Part shown: positions 15,355-22,506 of the stretch, piece after piece
How the letters are laid out: each line of letters opens with the position of its first letter
Numbering within the stretch: the first letter of the stretch is position 1
IMG/VR virus record: IMGVR_UViG_3300046804_003253
Coordinates: 1-22,855 of that record
Reading direction: 5' to 3' (one strand)
From: a virus
DNA length: 22,855 bases
Position numbers and translations under genes: made by a program
The notes under the pieces: generated by a model
What the model saw: only the letters and a program-made list of their open reading frames with translations
Told to the model about the DNA's origin: nothing
Databases searched by the model: none

Positions 15355-15789
15355 ATGGCAAAATTTGCACGTGGTAAATTTGTAATGAAAAACCCCAATA
15401 AGTATGTAGGTACAAAAACACCAACATACAGATCTAGCTGGGAATGGAATTTTATGAATTTCTGCGACTTAAATGAAAATGTAGTCAAATGGGCAAGTGA
15501 AGCTGTTCAAATTCCGTATAGAGATCCTTTAACAAATAGACAAACTGTTTATGTGCCAGATTTTTTTATACAATATGTTGACAAATTTAATAAAATACAT
15601 GTTGAACTTATTGAGATTAAACCAGCTAGCCAAGCTATTTTAGAACGTGTAGGCAAGAATAAGTACAACCAAGCACAATTTGTAAAGAACCAAGCTAAGT
15701 GGGCCGCTGCTAATCTTTGGTGCCAACAGCAAGGATTAAAATTTAGAGTTATCAACGAAAATGACATGTTTCACCAAGGTAAATTATAA
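15355..15789 (+). CDS. 4: Head completion nuclease gp4 (T4 gp50/gp4 type)
   Basis: A late protein that finishes the packaged head before tail attachment in T4. The 144 residues start MAKFARGKFVMKNPNKYVG and show the pattern of a PD-(D/E)xK nuclease. SSWEWNFMNFCD (E30) and VKWASEAVQIPY come first, then P68-D69 in YVPDFF and E87-I88-K89 in ELIEIKP. A C-terminal NQAKWAAANLWCQQQGLKF segment follows. This layout fits the T4 gp4 family, so nuclease activity is inferred, perhaps trimming DNA at the portal. I choose ATG 15355 over 15319 because it lies 1 base after the previous stop and matches the family start, while 15319 would overlap the previous gene by 35 bp. The stop codon lies inside the gp16 late promoter. 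Confidence 0.88.
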   Translation: MAKFARGKFVMKNPNKYVGTKTPTYRSSWEWNFMNFCDLNENVVKWASEAVQIPYRDPLTNRQTVYVPDFFIQYVDKFNKIHVELIEIKPASQAILERVGKNKYNQAQFVKNQAKWAAANLWCQQQGLKFRVINENDMFHQGKL

Positions 15790-15792
15790 GTA
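15785..15792 (+). promoter_or_regulatory. Late promoter TATAAGTA for gp16 (near-leaderless)
   Basis: Seven of 8 bases match TATAAATA. The element overlaps the gp4 stop codon (15787-15789). Four bases (ATAT) separate it from the gp16 ATG, so predicted +1 is at or next to the start codon. The nearest AAGG (15777-15780) is too far upstream to serve as a ribosome site. Confidence 0.55.
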
Positions 15793-15796
15793 ATAT

Positions 15797-16279
15797 ATGA
15801 CTAAAAAACTTGAAGAATTACTAAATTTACCTGAGAGCAAAAAACTTGTTCAGGCTGAAGAAAAGAAAGCCAAAAAACAAGAAGTAGCACAACCGTTCTT
15901 ACGAGACATCTCAGAATTTGATAAAATCAGTGCTGCCTTGCCAGCAGTTAAGGGGCTAGGCGATGCCAGTGACGCAGAATTTGATGCGCTGGCCCAACGT
16001 GCCACAGATGCATATGACGACCTCATGGATCTAGGCATGAATGTAGAAGCACGTTACTCTGCACGTATTTTTGAAGTTGCTCAAGCATCTCTTAAAAATG
16101 CTATTGATGCTAAAGCTGCTAAAATTGATAAAAAACTCAAAATGATCGAACTACAGCTTAAGAAGCAAAAACTTGATCAAGAATCATCGGGGCTAGACGA
16201 AGGTGTAACACTTAGTGGCGAGGGCGTTATTATTAGCGATCGTAATAGTTTGCTTGAAAAATTAAAGAACATGAAATAA
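15797..16279 (+). CDS. 16: Terminase small subunit gp16
   Basis: The small terminase recognises phage DNA and regulates the gp17 motor. The 160 residues compare with 164 in T4 gp16. The pattern fits: a charged N-terminus beginning LEELLNLPESK, a central coiled-coil region (about residues 50-125, with YDDLMDLGMNVEARYSARIFEVA and a long KIDKKLKMIELQLKKQKL helix), and a C-terminal GVIISDRNSLLEKLK segment. T4 gp16 is likewise organised as a central helical hairpin with variable ends. Two genes intervene before gp17, whereas T4 gp16 and gp17 are adjacent. The ATG lies 4 bases after a TATAAGTA late element. Confidence 0.8.
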   Translation: MTKKLEELLNLPESKKLVQAEEKKAKKQEVAQPFLRDISEFDKISAALPAVKGLGDASDAEFDALAQRATDAYDDLMDLGMNVEARYSARIFEVAQASLKNAIDAKAAKIDKKLKMIELQLKKQKLDQESSGLDEGVTLSGEGVIISDRNSLLEKLKNMK

Positions 16280-16282
16280 ATA
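16275..16282 (+). promoter_or_regulatory. Late promoter AATAAATA for the 16301-16926 unit
   Basis: Seven of 8 bases match the late consensus. The element overlaps the gp16 stop (16277-16279). Predicted +1 near 16288 gives a 13-base leader with AGGA (16290-16293) before ATG 16301. Confidence 0.65.
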
Positions 16283-16300
16283 TAGTATCAGGAATACAAT

Positions 16301-16924
16301 ATGAAATCTTTTAAAGAATACCTAATTGAAAGCAAAAAAGTTTACGAATTTAAACTTAGAATTGCAGCAGATCTGCCAAAAAATGTTGCAGAACTTATTA
16401 AAACTTGCCTAAGCGAATTTAAATGCGATGCTTGCACTGGCGGAAAAAGTACACCAATACAAGAATCTCACATAGACTTCCCCGACCAAAAAAACATCAG
16501 TGTTACTACATTTGATTTAACCACTGCTTATCCTGCTACAAGCGTACAACTACGCGATAAAATTGCTGACAAGTTAGGAATTAGTATTAGTTGTGTAAGT
16601 GTTAGAACTATCTATGAAGAAAAAGAATTAGAATTAAATTATGCTAACGAAGAAAAAAGTGGAAAGTCTGTATTAGTTTCAGAGTATGAAAAAAGCGATC
16701 ATCAAGAAATGGTGGGCGATAAGAAAGTAATGTCAATGTTAAAAGGCTTATCTTCAACAAAACATCAAGGCACACAATATAAAGGTGTTAATGACCAACT
16801 TCTTGCTGATAAGGAACCTGCTGAAAAGACAGCTAAAGTAAAAACTGTAGATAAAAAATCAGGAGCAGTAAGCCCTATAGGTTCAAAGAAAATGAATAAT
16901 CCTGACACGTTTAAAGGAAAATAA
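16301..16924 (+). CDS. Probable head-associated protein with capsid-targeting-like N-terminus
   Basis: A 207-residue protein beginning MKSFKEYLIE-S. T4 internal head proteins carry a similar ten-residue targeting sequence (MKTYQEFIAE) cut after E by the prohead protease. L8-I9-E10 fits the (L/I)-x-E cleavage rule. The body (residues 12 to about 110) has VYEFKLRIA ... LPKNVAELIKTCL ... VTTFDLTTAYPATSVQLRDKIADKLGIS, a compact alpha/beta pattern I recall in T4-like phage proteins of unknown function. The last 80 residues are Lys-rich and probably disordered. It lies between gp16 and gp17. I infer that it is packed inside the head or acts in prohead assembly. Ribosome site AGGA; it is followed 1 base later by the next gene. 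Confidence 0.6.
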   Translation: MKSFKEYLIESKKVYEFKLRIAADLPKNVAELIKTCLSEFKCDACTGGKSTPIQESHIDFPDQKNISVTTFDLTTAYPATSVQLRDKIADKLGISISCVSVRTIYEEKELELNYANEEKSGKSVLVSEYEKSDHQEMVGDKKVMSMLKGLSSTKHQGTQYKGVNDQLLADKEPAEKTAKVKTVDKKSGAVSPIGSKKMNNPDTFKGK

Positions 16925-16925
16925 T

Positions 16926-17603
16926 ATGAATTTAAAAGACTTACATGCAAGATTGCAAGCTATAGAAGAAGGTGTTGAAGAATGTGGTGGAGATATGATG
17001 CCAATGTCAGCACCTAAACAACCTGATAATGTTAACATGAGTATTAACATGAGCGGCAACGGCGCAGGCGGTATCCAAGATTTATTATCTATCCTAAAAC
17101 ATATTGATAAACTTGACCAACCGGGCAAACATAGCGATGACAACGTAGTTTTTGGCATGCCAGGTGAGCATGATCATAATGAGCCTATGATGGGCGATAT
17201 TTTAGATGATATGGAAGAAGAATATGCCAATTCTGCTGCCGGCGGATCTGGTCCTGAATATATGGGAATAGATACGGTTACTGCAACCGGTGATGACCTA
17301 GCTAGCAAAGGCGTAGAAAAATTAAAAGTTAATGGCGGCGGCAATCCAATGCAGGAAGAATTAATATCTCGTCTTGCAGACCTTTATCAATCAATTAAAG
17401 AAGGCGAAAAGAAGAATGAAGCATACAATCCTAATTCATCTGCCGCACAGCACCGTCGTGAAATGGACAAACATGATCACGACAGATTAAAAGCAGCCGC
17501 TGAAAAAGACGGCGCCACTGATGCAGACAAAGCACGTTACAAGCGTTATCAAGATCGTAAAGAAGCTATGAGAAACGCATATAACGATCGCATGGAAAGA
17601 TAA
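16926..17603 (+). CDS. Acidic/charged protein of unknown function between gp16 and gp17
   Basis: A 225-residue protein, highly hydrophilic. It opens MNLKDLHARLQAIEEG, an amphipathic helix followed by a possible I-E-E cleavage site. Next come an Asn/Met/Gly-rich stretch (MSINMSGNGAGGIQDLLSILKHID), an acidic Met/Asp/Glu region (about residues 75-105) and a Lys/Arg/Asp-rich C-terminal helix (about residues 170-225). No catalytic motif is seen. The ribosome site AAAGGA lies upstream of the ATG, 1 base after the preceding stop, so the two genes are co-expressed. Composition and location suggest an internal head or core protein; a DNA-packaging accessory role is an alternative. The unit ends at the hairpin and terminator at 17619-17670. 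Confidence 0.55.
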   Translation: MNLKDLHARLQAIEEGVEECGGDMMPMSAPKQPDNVNMSINMSGNGAGGIQDLLSILKHIDKLDQPGKHSDDNVVFGMPGEHDHNEPMMGDILDDMEEEYANSAAGGSGPEYMGIDTVTATGDDLASKGVEKLKVNGGGNPMQEELISRLADLYQSIKEGEKKNEAYNPNSSAAQHRREMDKHDHDRLKAAAEKDGATDADKARYKRYQDRKEAMRNAYNDRMER

Positions 17604-17618
17604 GATTCGTCAAAGCAG

Positions 17619-17644
17619 TTGGCACACTGTCCGAACCGTGCCAA
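17619..17644 (+). other. Intergenic hairpin of unknown role
   Basis: A perfect 7-bp stem, TTGGCAC (17619-17625) with GTGCCAA (17638-17644), encloses a 12-base loop (ACTGTCCGAACC). It is not a terminator, as no T run follows, and its last two bases overlap the terminator stem at 17643, so the two may compete. The segment looks more GC-rich than its surroundings. Confidence 0.5.
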
Positions 17645-17670
17645 ATAGCTCCTTAGGGAGCTATTTTTTT
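17643..17670 (+). terminator. Rho-independent terminator before gp17
   Basis: AAATAGCTCC (17643-17652) pairs with GGAGCTATTT (17657-17666) around TTAG and runs into seven T (17664-17670). It ends the gp16 region unit just before the gp17 promoter. Confidence 0.9.
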
Positions 17671-17671
17671 G

Positions 17672-17679
17672 ATTAAATA
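17672..17679 (+). promoter_or_regulatory. Late promoter ATTAAATA for gp17 (near-leaderless)
   Basis: ATTAAATA departs from TATAAATA at two or three positions but keeps the core TAAATA. Four bases (AAGT) separate it from the gp17 ATG, and there is no Shine-Dalgarno. Predicted +1 is within 1 base of the start codon. Confidence 0.5.
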
Positions 17680-17683
17680 AAGT

Positions 17684-19285
17684 ATGGCAAAATCACTAGA
17701 CGGTGTCTTAACCAAAAAGGCACATACCAAAGAAAAGTTTACAGAAGACCAAGTTCAAGACTTGTTAAAATGTGCTGATCCCGTTGAAGGGTACATGTAT
17801 TTTGTTCAAAACTTTTTTAATATTCAACATCCTACAAAAGGTAAAATAAAATTTGAACCTTATGAATATCAAGATAGATTATTGCATAGCTATCACGATT
17901 TTCGTTTTAACATTAACATGATGCCACGTCAGAGTGGAAAGACTACATGCGCCGCAGGCTACCTCTTATGGTACGCTATGTTCCACCCAGACCAAACTAT
18001 TCTAGTTGCTGCCCACAAATATACAGGCGCACAAGAAATTATGCAACGTATTCGTTACGGATATGAACTCTGCCCTGACTATGTACGTGCTGGCGTGATT
18101 AGCTATAATAAAGGCTCAATCGAATTTGAAAACGGATCACGTATCGTAAGTCAAACAACAACTGGTACAACAGGTCGCGGCATGTCTATATCATTACTAT
18201 ACTGTGACGAGTTTGCGTTTGTACAACCTAATATTGCTGAAGAATTCTGGACTTCTATTTCACCTACACTAGCAACAGGTGGTAAAGCAATCATTACAAG
18301 CACTCCTAATAGTGATGAAGATACATTTGCTACTATTTGGAAAGAAAGCCAAGATTTGTTTGATAGCTATGGTAATGAGCGTGATGACGGATTAGGACGC
18401 AATGGTTTTCATGGGTTTAAAGCAGAATGGTGGGAACACCCCGATCGCGATGAAAACTGGAAGACAGAAGAATTAGGACGTATTGGCGAAGAACGGTTTC
18501 GTCGTGAATACGGTTGCGAGTTCTTAGTCTATGATGAAACACTGATAAGTTCTCTTAAATTAGTTGACTTATTGGGCAGAGAGCCTATGCTTAAAATGGG
18601 ACAGGTCCGCTGGTATAAAAAATTAGATCCTGATCAAGTTTATCTAGTTAGCTTAGACCCTAGCTTGGGAACAGGTGGAGATTTTGGCGCTATACAAGTT
18701 TTTGAAGTTCCTAGTTTTATACAAGTTGCTGAATGGCATCATAATATGACTCCAATTCAGGGCCAAGTTAAAATTATGAGAGATATATTAAAATATATAC
18801 AAGATGGTATTGGCGCGGAACATAATAATCAAATATACTGGAGCGTAGAAAACAATACTGTAGGCGAAAGTGCATTAGTTGTTATTGACAATCTAGGAGA
18901 AGATACATTCCCAGGACTGTTCTTAAGCGAACCAATGCGCAAAGGACATGTTAGAAAATTCCGTAAAGGTTTTAACACAACGTTTGGTACAAAAATATCT
19001 ATTTGTGCTAAAGTTAAGTTTATGATAGAAGAAAATAAAATGACTCTTAACAGCAAAAGTCTAATTAGCGAGCTTAAAACCTTTATAGCTCACGGCGCAA
19101 GTTTTAAAGCCAAACAAGGGGAACATGATGATCTTGTGTCCTCATTGTTGCTTGTTGTTAGAATGAGCCAGTTGCTTGCAGAGTGGGATCCGGCTGTTTT
19201 TGAACGTATAAAGGTACCTAGTAACTGGGAAACAGGTGACGATTTTGAACCGCCTATGCCTATATTTGTTTCGCTAGGTATGTGA
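17684..19285 (+). CDS. 17: Terminase large subunit gp17
   Basis: The ATPase motor and nuclease that packages DNA into the prohead. ATPase domain: Walker A PRQSGKTT (residues 81-88), Walker B LLYCDEFAF with D175-E176, and the coupling motif TSTPN (205-209). RNase H-fold nuclease domain: SLDPSLGTGGDFGA with D325, SVENNTVGE with E389, and HDDL (481-484) supplying the last acidic residue. These correspond in order to the T4 gp17 nuclease triad. The length is 533 residues against 610 in T4. It lies after the two-gene insert and a terminator and has its own late promoter 4 bases upstream. Its stop overlaps the next promoter. Confidence 0.97.
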   Translation: MAKSLDGVLTKKAHTKEKFTEDQVQDLLKCADPVEGYMYFVQNFFNIQHPTKGKIKFEPYEYQDRLLHSYHDFRFNINMMPRQSGKTTCAAGYLLWYAMFHPDQTILVAAHKYTGAQEIMQRIRYGYELCPDYVRAGVISYNKGSIEFENGSRIVSQTTTGTTGRGMSISLLYCDEFAFVQPNIAEEFWTSISPTLATGGKAIITSTPNSDEDTFATIWKESQDLFDSYGNERDDGLGRNGFHGFKAEWWEHPDRDENWKTEELGRIGEERFRREYGCEFLVYDETLISSLKLVDLLGREPMLKMGQVRWYKKLDPDQVYLVSLDPSLGTGGDFGAIQVFEVPSFIQVAEWHHNMTPIQGQVKIMRDILKYIQDGIGAEHNNQIYWSVENNTVGESALVVIDNLGEDTFPGLFLSEPMRKGHVRKFRKGFNTTFGTKISICAKVKFMIEENKMTLNSKSLISELKTFIAHGASFKAKQGEHDDLVSSLLLVVRMSQLLAEWDPAVFERIKVPSNWETGDDFEPPMPIFVSLGM

Positions 19286-19291
19286 TAAATA
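19284..19291 (+). promoter_or_regulatory. Late promoter GATAAATA for the 19296 unit (near-leaderless)
   Basis: Seven of 8 bases match the late consensus. It begins within the gp17 stop codon (TGA 19283-19285). Four bases (TAAC) separate it from ATG 19296; the nearest AGG upstream is too distant to act as a ribosome site. Confidence 0.7.
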
Positions 19292-19295
19292 TAAC

Positions 19296-21638
19296 ATGGA
19301 CATCAATTTAGATACAATAGCCCGAGAACTGTATGGAAAACTGCAAACTAGGTTTTCTGATATAGAATTGGCTGACGAAAACGGTGAAATTTTAACTAAG
19401 AAAGTAGATTATCCTAAGGCTAGATTTTTCGAATTTCCTTATAAAGAGGGCGGCGTAACACTAGGGACTTTGGCTATAAATCTTGACCCGGACGAAGGCC
19501 TAATAGTTCAAATCGGTGGAGATTTAGATAAAACCCAACATCCAAGAGCGTTTAAGTTTATTAGGTCATTAGGAAAATTTGCTAAACCTAAATTAATTGA
19601 TTTCAAGGTAGTTTCATTGTCTAAAAGTAATTTAGATAAAAGAGATTACCAAGCTCAACAAAACCCTAAGGAATCGCCAATAATGGAAAGCAAACTATAC
19701 GGCACTTCAAAAATTAGTTACCAAGATTTAGGTGAAGCTAGACTAGTTATCAAACATACTCAACCAGTTAACATTGATTTACCAGCTGGACGAACAATGC
19801 ACATCGAAGGCATTTATATTGAAAATGCTAACGGCGAAAGATTTAGATATCCATTAAAACATTTAAATGGCGCAAGGGCACTTGCAGAACATATTAAAGC
19901 AGGCGGCAATCCTTATGACGGCATTGGCAAGTACATTGTTGGATTAAGTGAAGAATTAGCAAGTTTAAGAAAATTTAAAGGTTATGTTACAAGACAAGAC
20001 CAACTATCTGAGACAATGAGTTATGTAACTGGCCAAGTTGCAGATAGAATTGACCAAATAAAAGAAACCTTAAGTAAATTACAAAGAACATCTTATTACC
20101 AAGAATTTGCAGAAAGTTTTGTTGAACAAGAAGACGATCTAATTCCAGAAGATGTTATTGAAACATTAGTTGACAGATTAACTATTAGAACTTTTAACGA
20201 AGAATTAAAATCAGTCTTTCCTTACATTTACAAATTTATTGACGAAGACGAACTGCCTATCGTTGAGCTAACACCAGAAGATATTGTTAATGAAAAAGCA
20301 CCAAAAGGTTGGGAAGGCACAGTTAAGGCTATGAAGAAGCATAAGGAAATTGATAATCCATATGCATTAGCAAACTGGATGAAAAACAAAGGCATGAAAA
20401 GCCATAAAAAAGAAAGTTTACAACCCGAAGAATATTTAGAAAATTTTATTTACAGTATACAAACTGAAGAAGAATCAGCAGGCGCAGGAACAAATACATT
20501 ATTCAGTCCTAATATGACTGTAAGAAAAGAAGCCGTTTTAAAATTTAATAAAATTATGGACGCTGAATTATTAGCTGGCGCAGGAGGATCAAATGTTATA
20601 GATAGCCTTAAAGGCTTAATTGATGCACCAGAATATCAAGGCTTGCTGTCTAAATTGCAAGAATTAGATCCAAGCATTGATGCTAGGTCAGCTATAGAAA
20701 TTGAATTAAAAGATCTAGCTAAACATGACAAAGATGTTGCAGATGTTATTGATTATTTAGACTTTGGTGGCGAGGGCGAAGTTGGCGGCAAAGATTTGCC
20801 CGAGCCAGAAGAAACTCCTCCTCCAGCACCCGGCCCAGAAGAAACTCCTCCTCCAGCACCGCCAGCTGGAGCTGCTCCTCCTCCTCCAGCACCGCCAGCT
20901 GGAGCTGCTCCTCCTCCGGCGCCAATGGCAGAAACAGAAGACGACCGTTTAGGTTATAAACATTTGTTTAAACAACCAGATGAAACAACTCCTCCTAAAG
21001 AAAAAATATTTAGAGGTTGGGACGAATATGATGAGTTTAAAAAGAATAGGGCTGAAAAATTAAAACATGCTATTGCTAAAGCTAAACATGCTGGCGCTGA
21101 TTTAGATACAAAATTAGATTTTGGCCACAAAGAAATGACATTACATGATGCTATGCGCGAGTGTGGGCTAACTGCTATGGAGTGCGGGTTTGAAGAACCA
21201 GATTCAGGTAAAAGCGGATTAGATGAAATATTATCAAGCATTAGCGGCTTTTGGAATGCTCATGCCCAAGACGAATCGCTTAACGGAGTATCCGGCAATT
21301 TAACTATCGGAAACACCAAAGCAAAAATAAAAATTAAAAAAGATTTTAAGAAGGGCAAATTTCCTAACGCCACTGTAGCCGACGTGAAAAAAGCGTATGC
21401 ACTAATTGATCAGTTAGATCCAAGTTCATCATTAGCAGAACAAAATAAAATTTTACAACTTGCTGGTTTGCCTGTTAAAGAGGCAGTTTCAAAAGTTGAT
21501 TTTGATAGCTTAATGAAATCGATGCATAGTTCTAATAAGACAGACGAATTATCTTGGAAACCTCACGAATCTCAAGTTGAAGAGGACTTAATTGATCCTA
21601 AAGAGCACATTTTAAATTTACTCAAGGGGATGAAATGA
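19296..21638 (+). CDS. Large (780-residue) protein of unknown function, probably head-associated
   Basis: I recognise no characterised T4 homologue. The N-terminal region (to about residue 130) is alpha/beta. Residues about 150-240 include a beta segment (LVIKHTQPVNIDLPAG, MHIEGIYIENANGERFRYPLKHLNGARALAEHIKAGG), followed by helices with SYVTGQVADRIDQIKETLSKLQ. A 43-residue Pro/Ala/Glu linker (about residues 503-545, repeated PPPAP) separates the C-terminal part, which has KHAGADLDTKLDFGHKEMTLHDAM and an SISGFWNAHAQDESLNGVSGNLTI segment. No catalytic motif is evident. It lies just after gp17 and its stop overlaps the next ATG (ATGA). I infer a virion or head-core protein from its location, late promoter and composition. 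Confidence 0.6.
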   Translation: MDINLDTIARELYGKLQTRFSDIELADENGEILTKKVDYPKARFFEFPYKEGGVTLGTLAINLDPDEGLIVQIGGDLDKTQHPRAFKFIRSLGKFAKPKLIDFKVVSLSKSNLDKRDYQAQQNPKESPIMESKLYGTSKISYQDLGEARLVIKHTQPVNIDLPAGRTMHIEGIYIENANGERFRYPLKHLNGARALAEHIKAGGNPYDGIGKYIVGLSEELASLRKFKGYVTRQDQLSETMSYVTGQVADRIDQIKETLSKLQRTSYYQEFAESFVEQEDDLIPEDVIETLVDRLTIRTFNEELKSVFPYIYKFIDEDELPIVELTPEDIVNEKAPKGWEGTVKAMKKHKEIDNPYALANWMKNKGMKSHKKESLQPEEYLENFIYSIQTEEESAGAGTNTLFSPNMTVRKEAVLKFNKIMDAELLAGAGGSNVIDSLKGLIDAPEYQGLLSKLQELDPSIDARSAIEIELKDLAKHDKDVADVIDYLDFGGEGEVGGKDLPEPEETPPPAPGPEETPPPAPPAGAAPPPPAPPAGAAPPPAPMAETEDDRLGYKHLFKQPDETTPPKEKIFRGWDEYDEFKKNRAEKLKHAIAKAKHAGADLDTKLDFGHKEMTLHDAMRECGLTAMECGFEEPDSGKSGLDEILSSISGFWNAHAQDESLNGVSGNLTIGNTKAKIKIKKDFKKGKFPNATVADVKKAYALIDQLDPSSSLAEQNKILQLAGLPVKEAVSKVDFDSLMKSMHSSNKTDELSWKPHESQVEEDLIDPKEHILNLLKGMK
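20805..20913 (+). repeat. Short tandem repeats encoding a Pro-rich linker
   Basis: Two repeat types lie side by side. A 26-bp identical block starting CCAGAAGAAACTCC occurs at 20805-20830 and 20835-20860 (30-bp period). A 33-bp unit is perfectly duplicated at 20848-20880 and 20881-20913, encoding PPAPPAGAAPP twice. All stay in frame within the 780-residue gene and probably arose by slippage. Confidence 0.85.
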
Positions 21639-22504
21639 CTTTAAGAAAGTATTTACGACTTTTAGAAGATCCTGCTTCCGGAAAAGTTTCAGACCTTCAG
21701 CTTTACTTAATTTCTCATGGGTTTAATAGAGGGTATGATGGGAAACCTTTAGAAGCAACTGGTAAATTTGATGCACATACATACTTTGCAATGATTCAAT
21801 TCATGAAAAGTAACCCTAGTAATCAGGATAAAAATGAATTAAAAAAGTTAGCTGTTAGCCTTATGGACGCTCCAGTGACTCCTGAAGATTCGGCGATAAT
21901 GCAAAAGTTAGATAACGGGGAGGCAATAGTTGGCTCACCTAATCCTGAAAAGAAAGTAGACGGGACAGCTCTGCCAACAAGTTATGCCCAAGCAATTAAA
22001 GATGTAGGCGGCGAAGGAAACGCCAGCAACAAAACACCAGACAGTTCAGCAAACAAACCACCAGACAGCTCAGCAAACAAACCACCAGACAGCTCAGCAA
22101 ACAAAACAACAGACAACGTAACTATTGATAAAAAATTAGCGGCACAAGACCCGGGCACTGCTAAGTTACAAGAATGGTTATCTAAGTTAGGTTTAAAAGG
22201 TATGAACGGTAAGAACTTGCAAACAGATGGAAGATTTGGCGTTAATACTTATTATGCTTGTAGAAAATTTATGGCAAGTAACCCTAACCCTAAACTTAAG
22301 GAAGAATTTGAGAATTTAATGAAACAAGTCCGTCATACTATGTGGATAAGTCCTGCTACAATGAAAAAAATAGATGATTCATTGCCCTTGCCTAAAGTTC
22401 AAGCACAAAGTGACAAATTTATGGGCGGTCAACCCGGGTATGATGAAGCTGGAAATAAGATAGCAGAGAGTTTAGATAGAATACTTAAATTAGCAAGGAT
22501 TTAA
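21635..22504 (+). CDS. Two peptidoglycan-binding-like domains with a repeat linker
   Basis: A 289-residue protein. Two domains resemble PG_binding_1: residues about 18-60 (LQLYLISHGF ... GKFDAHTYFAMIQFM) and 175-215 (LQEWLSKLGL ... DGRFGVNTYYACRKFM). The pattern is LQ-x-x-L-x-x-x-G, then G-x-(F)-D/G-x-x-T-x-x-A-x-x-x-FM. Between them lie three 8-residue repeats T/P-PDSSANK (134-157). No hydrolase motif is seen. The N-terminus MTLRKYLRLLE-D fits a capsid-targeting/prohead protease site (L9-L10-E11). The C-terminus ends PGYDEAGNKIAESLDRILKLARI, part of which recurs in the next gene. The ATG overlaps the upstream stop (ATGA), so translation is coupled. It could be a head-packaged protein or a cell-wall-binding virion protein. 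Confidence 0.65.
   Translation: MTLRKYLRLLEDPASGKVSDLQLYLISHGFNRGYDGKPLEATGKFDAHTYFAMIQFMKSNPSNQDKNELKKLAVSLMDAPVTPEDSAIMQKLDNGEAIVGSPNPEKKVDGTALPTSYAQAIKDVGGEGNASNKTPDSSANKPPDSSANKPPDSSANKTTDNVTIDKKLAAQDPGTAKLQEWLSKLGLKGMNGKNLQTDGRFGVNTYYACRKFMASNPNPKLKEEFENLMKQVRHTMWISPATMKKIDDSLPLPKVQAQSDKFMGGQPGYDEAGNKIAESLDRILKLARI
22034..22105 (+). repeat. Three 24-bp tandem repeats (PDSSANK linker)
   Basis: Units at 22034-22057, 22058-22081 and 22082-22105. The last two are identical (CCACCAGACAGC then TCAGCAAACAAA) and the first differs at a few bases. They encode an unstructured 8-residue repeat inside the gene at 21635. Confidence 0.88.
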
Positions 22505-22506
22505 AA

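Noticed and set aside
17619-17644. Possible tRNA or known riboswitch
   Set aside because: Only one 7-bp stem is present. There are no cloverleaf arms, T-loop, or aptamer core that I recognise.
22034-22105. Possible CRISPR-like direct repeats
   Set aside because: The 24-bp units are contiguous with no spacers and encode an in-frame linker repeat.
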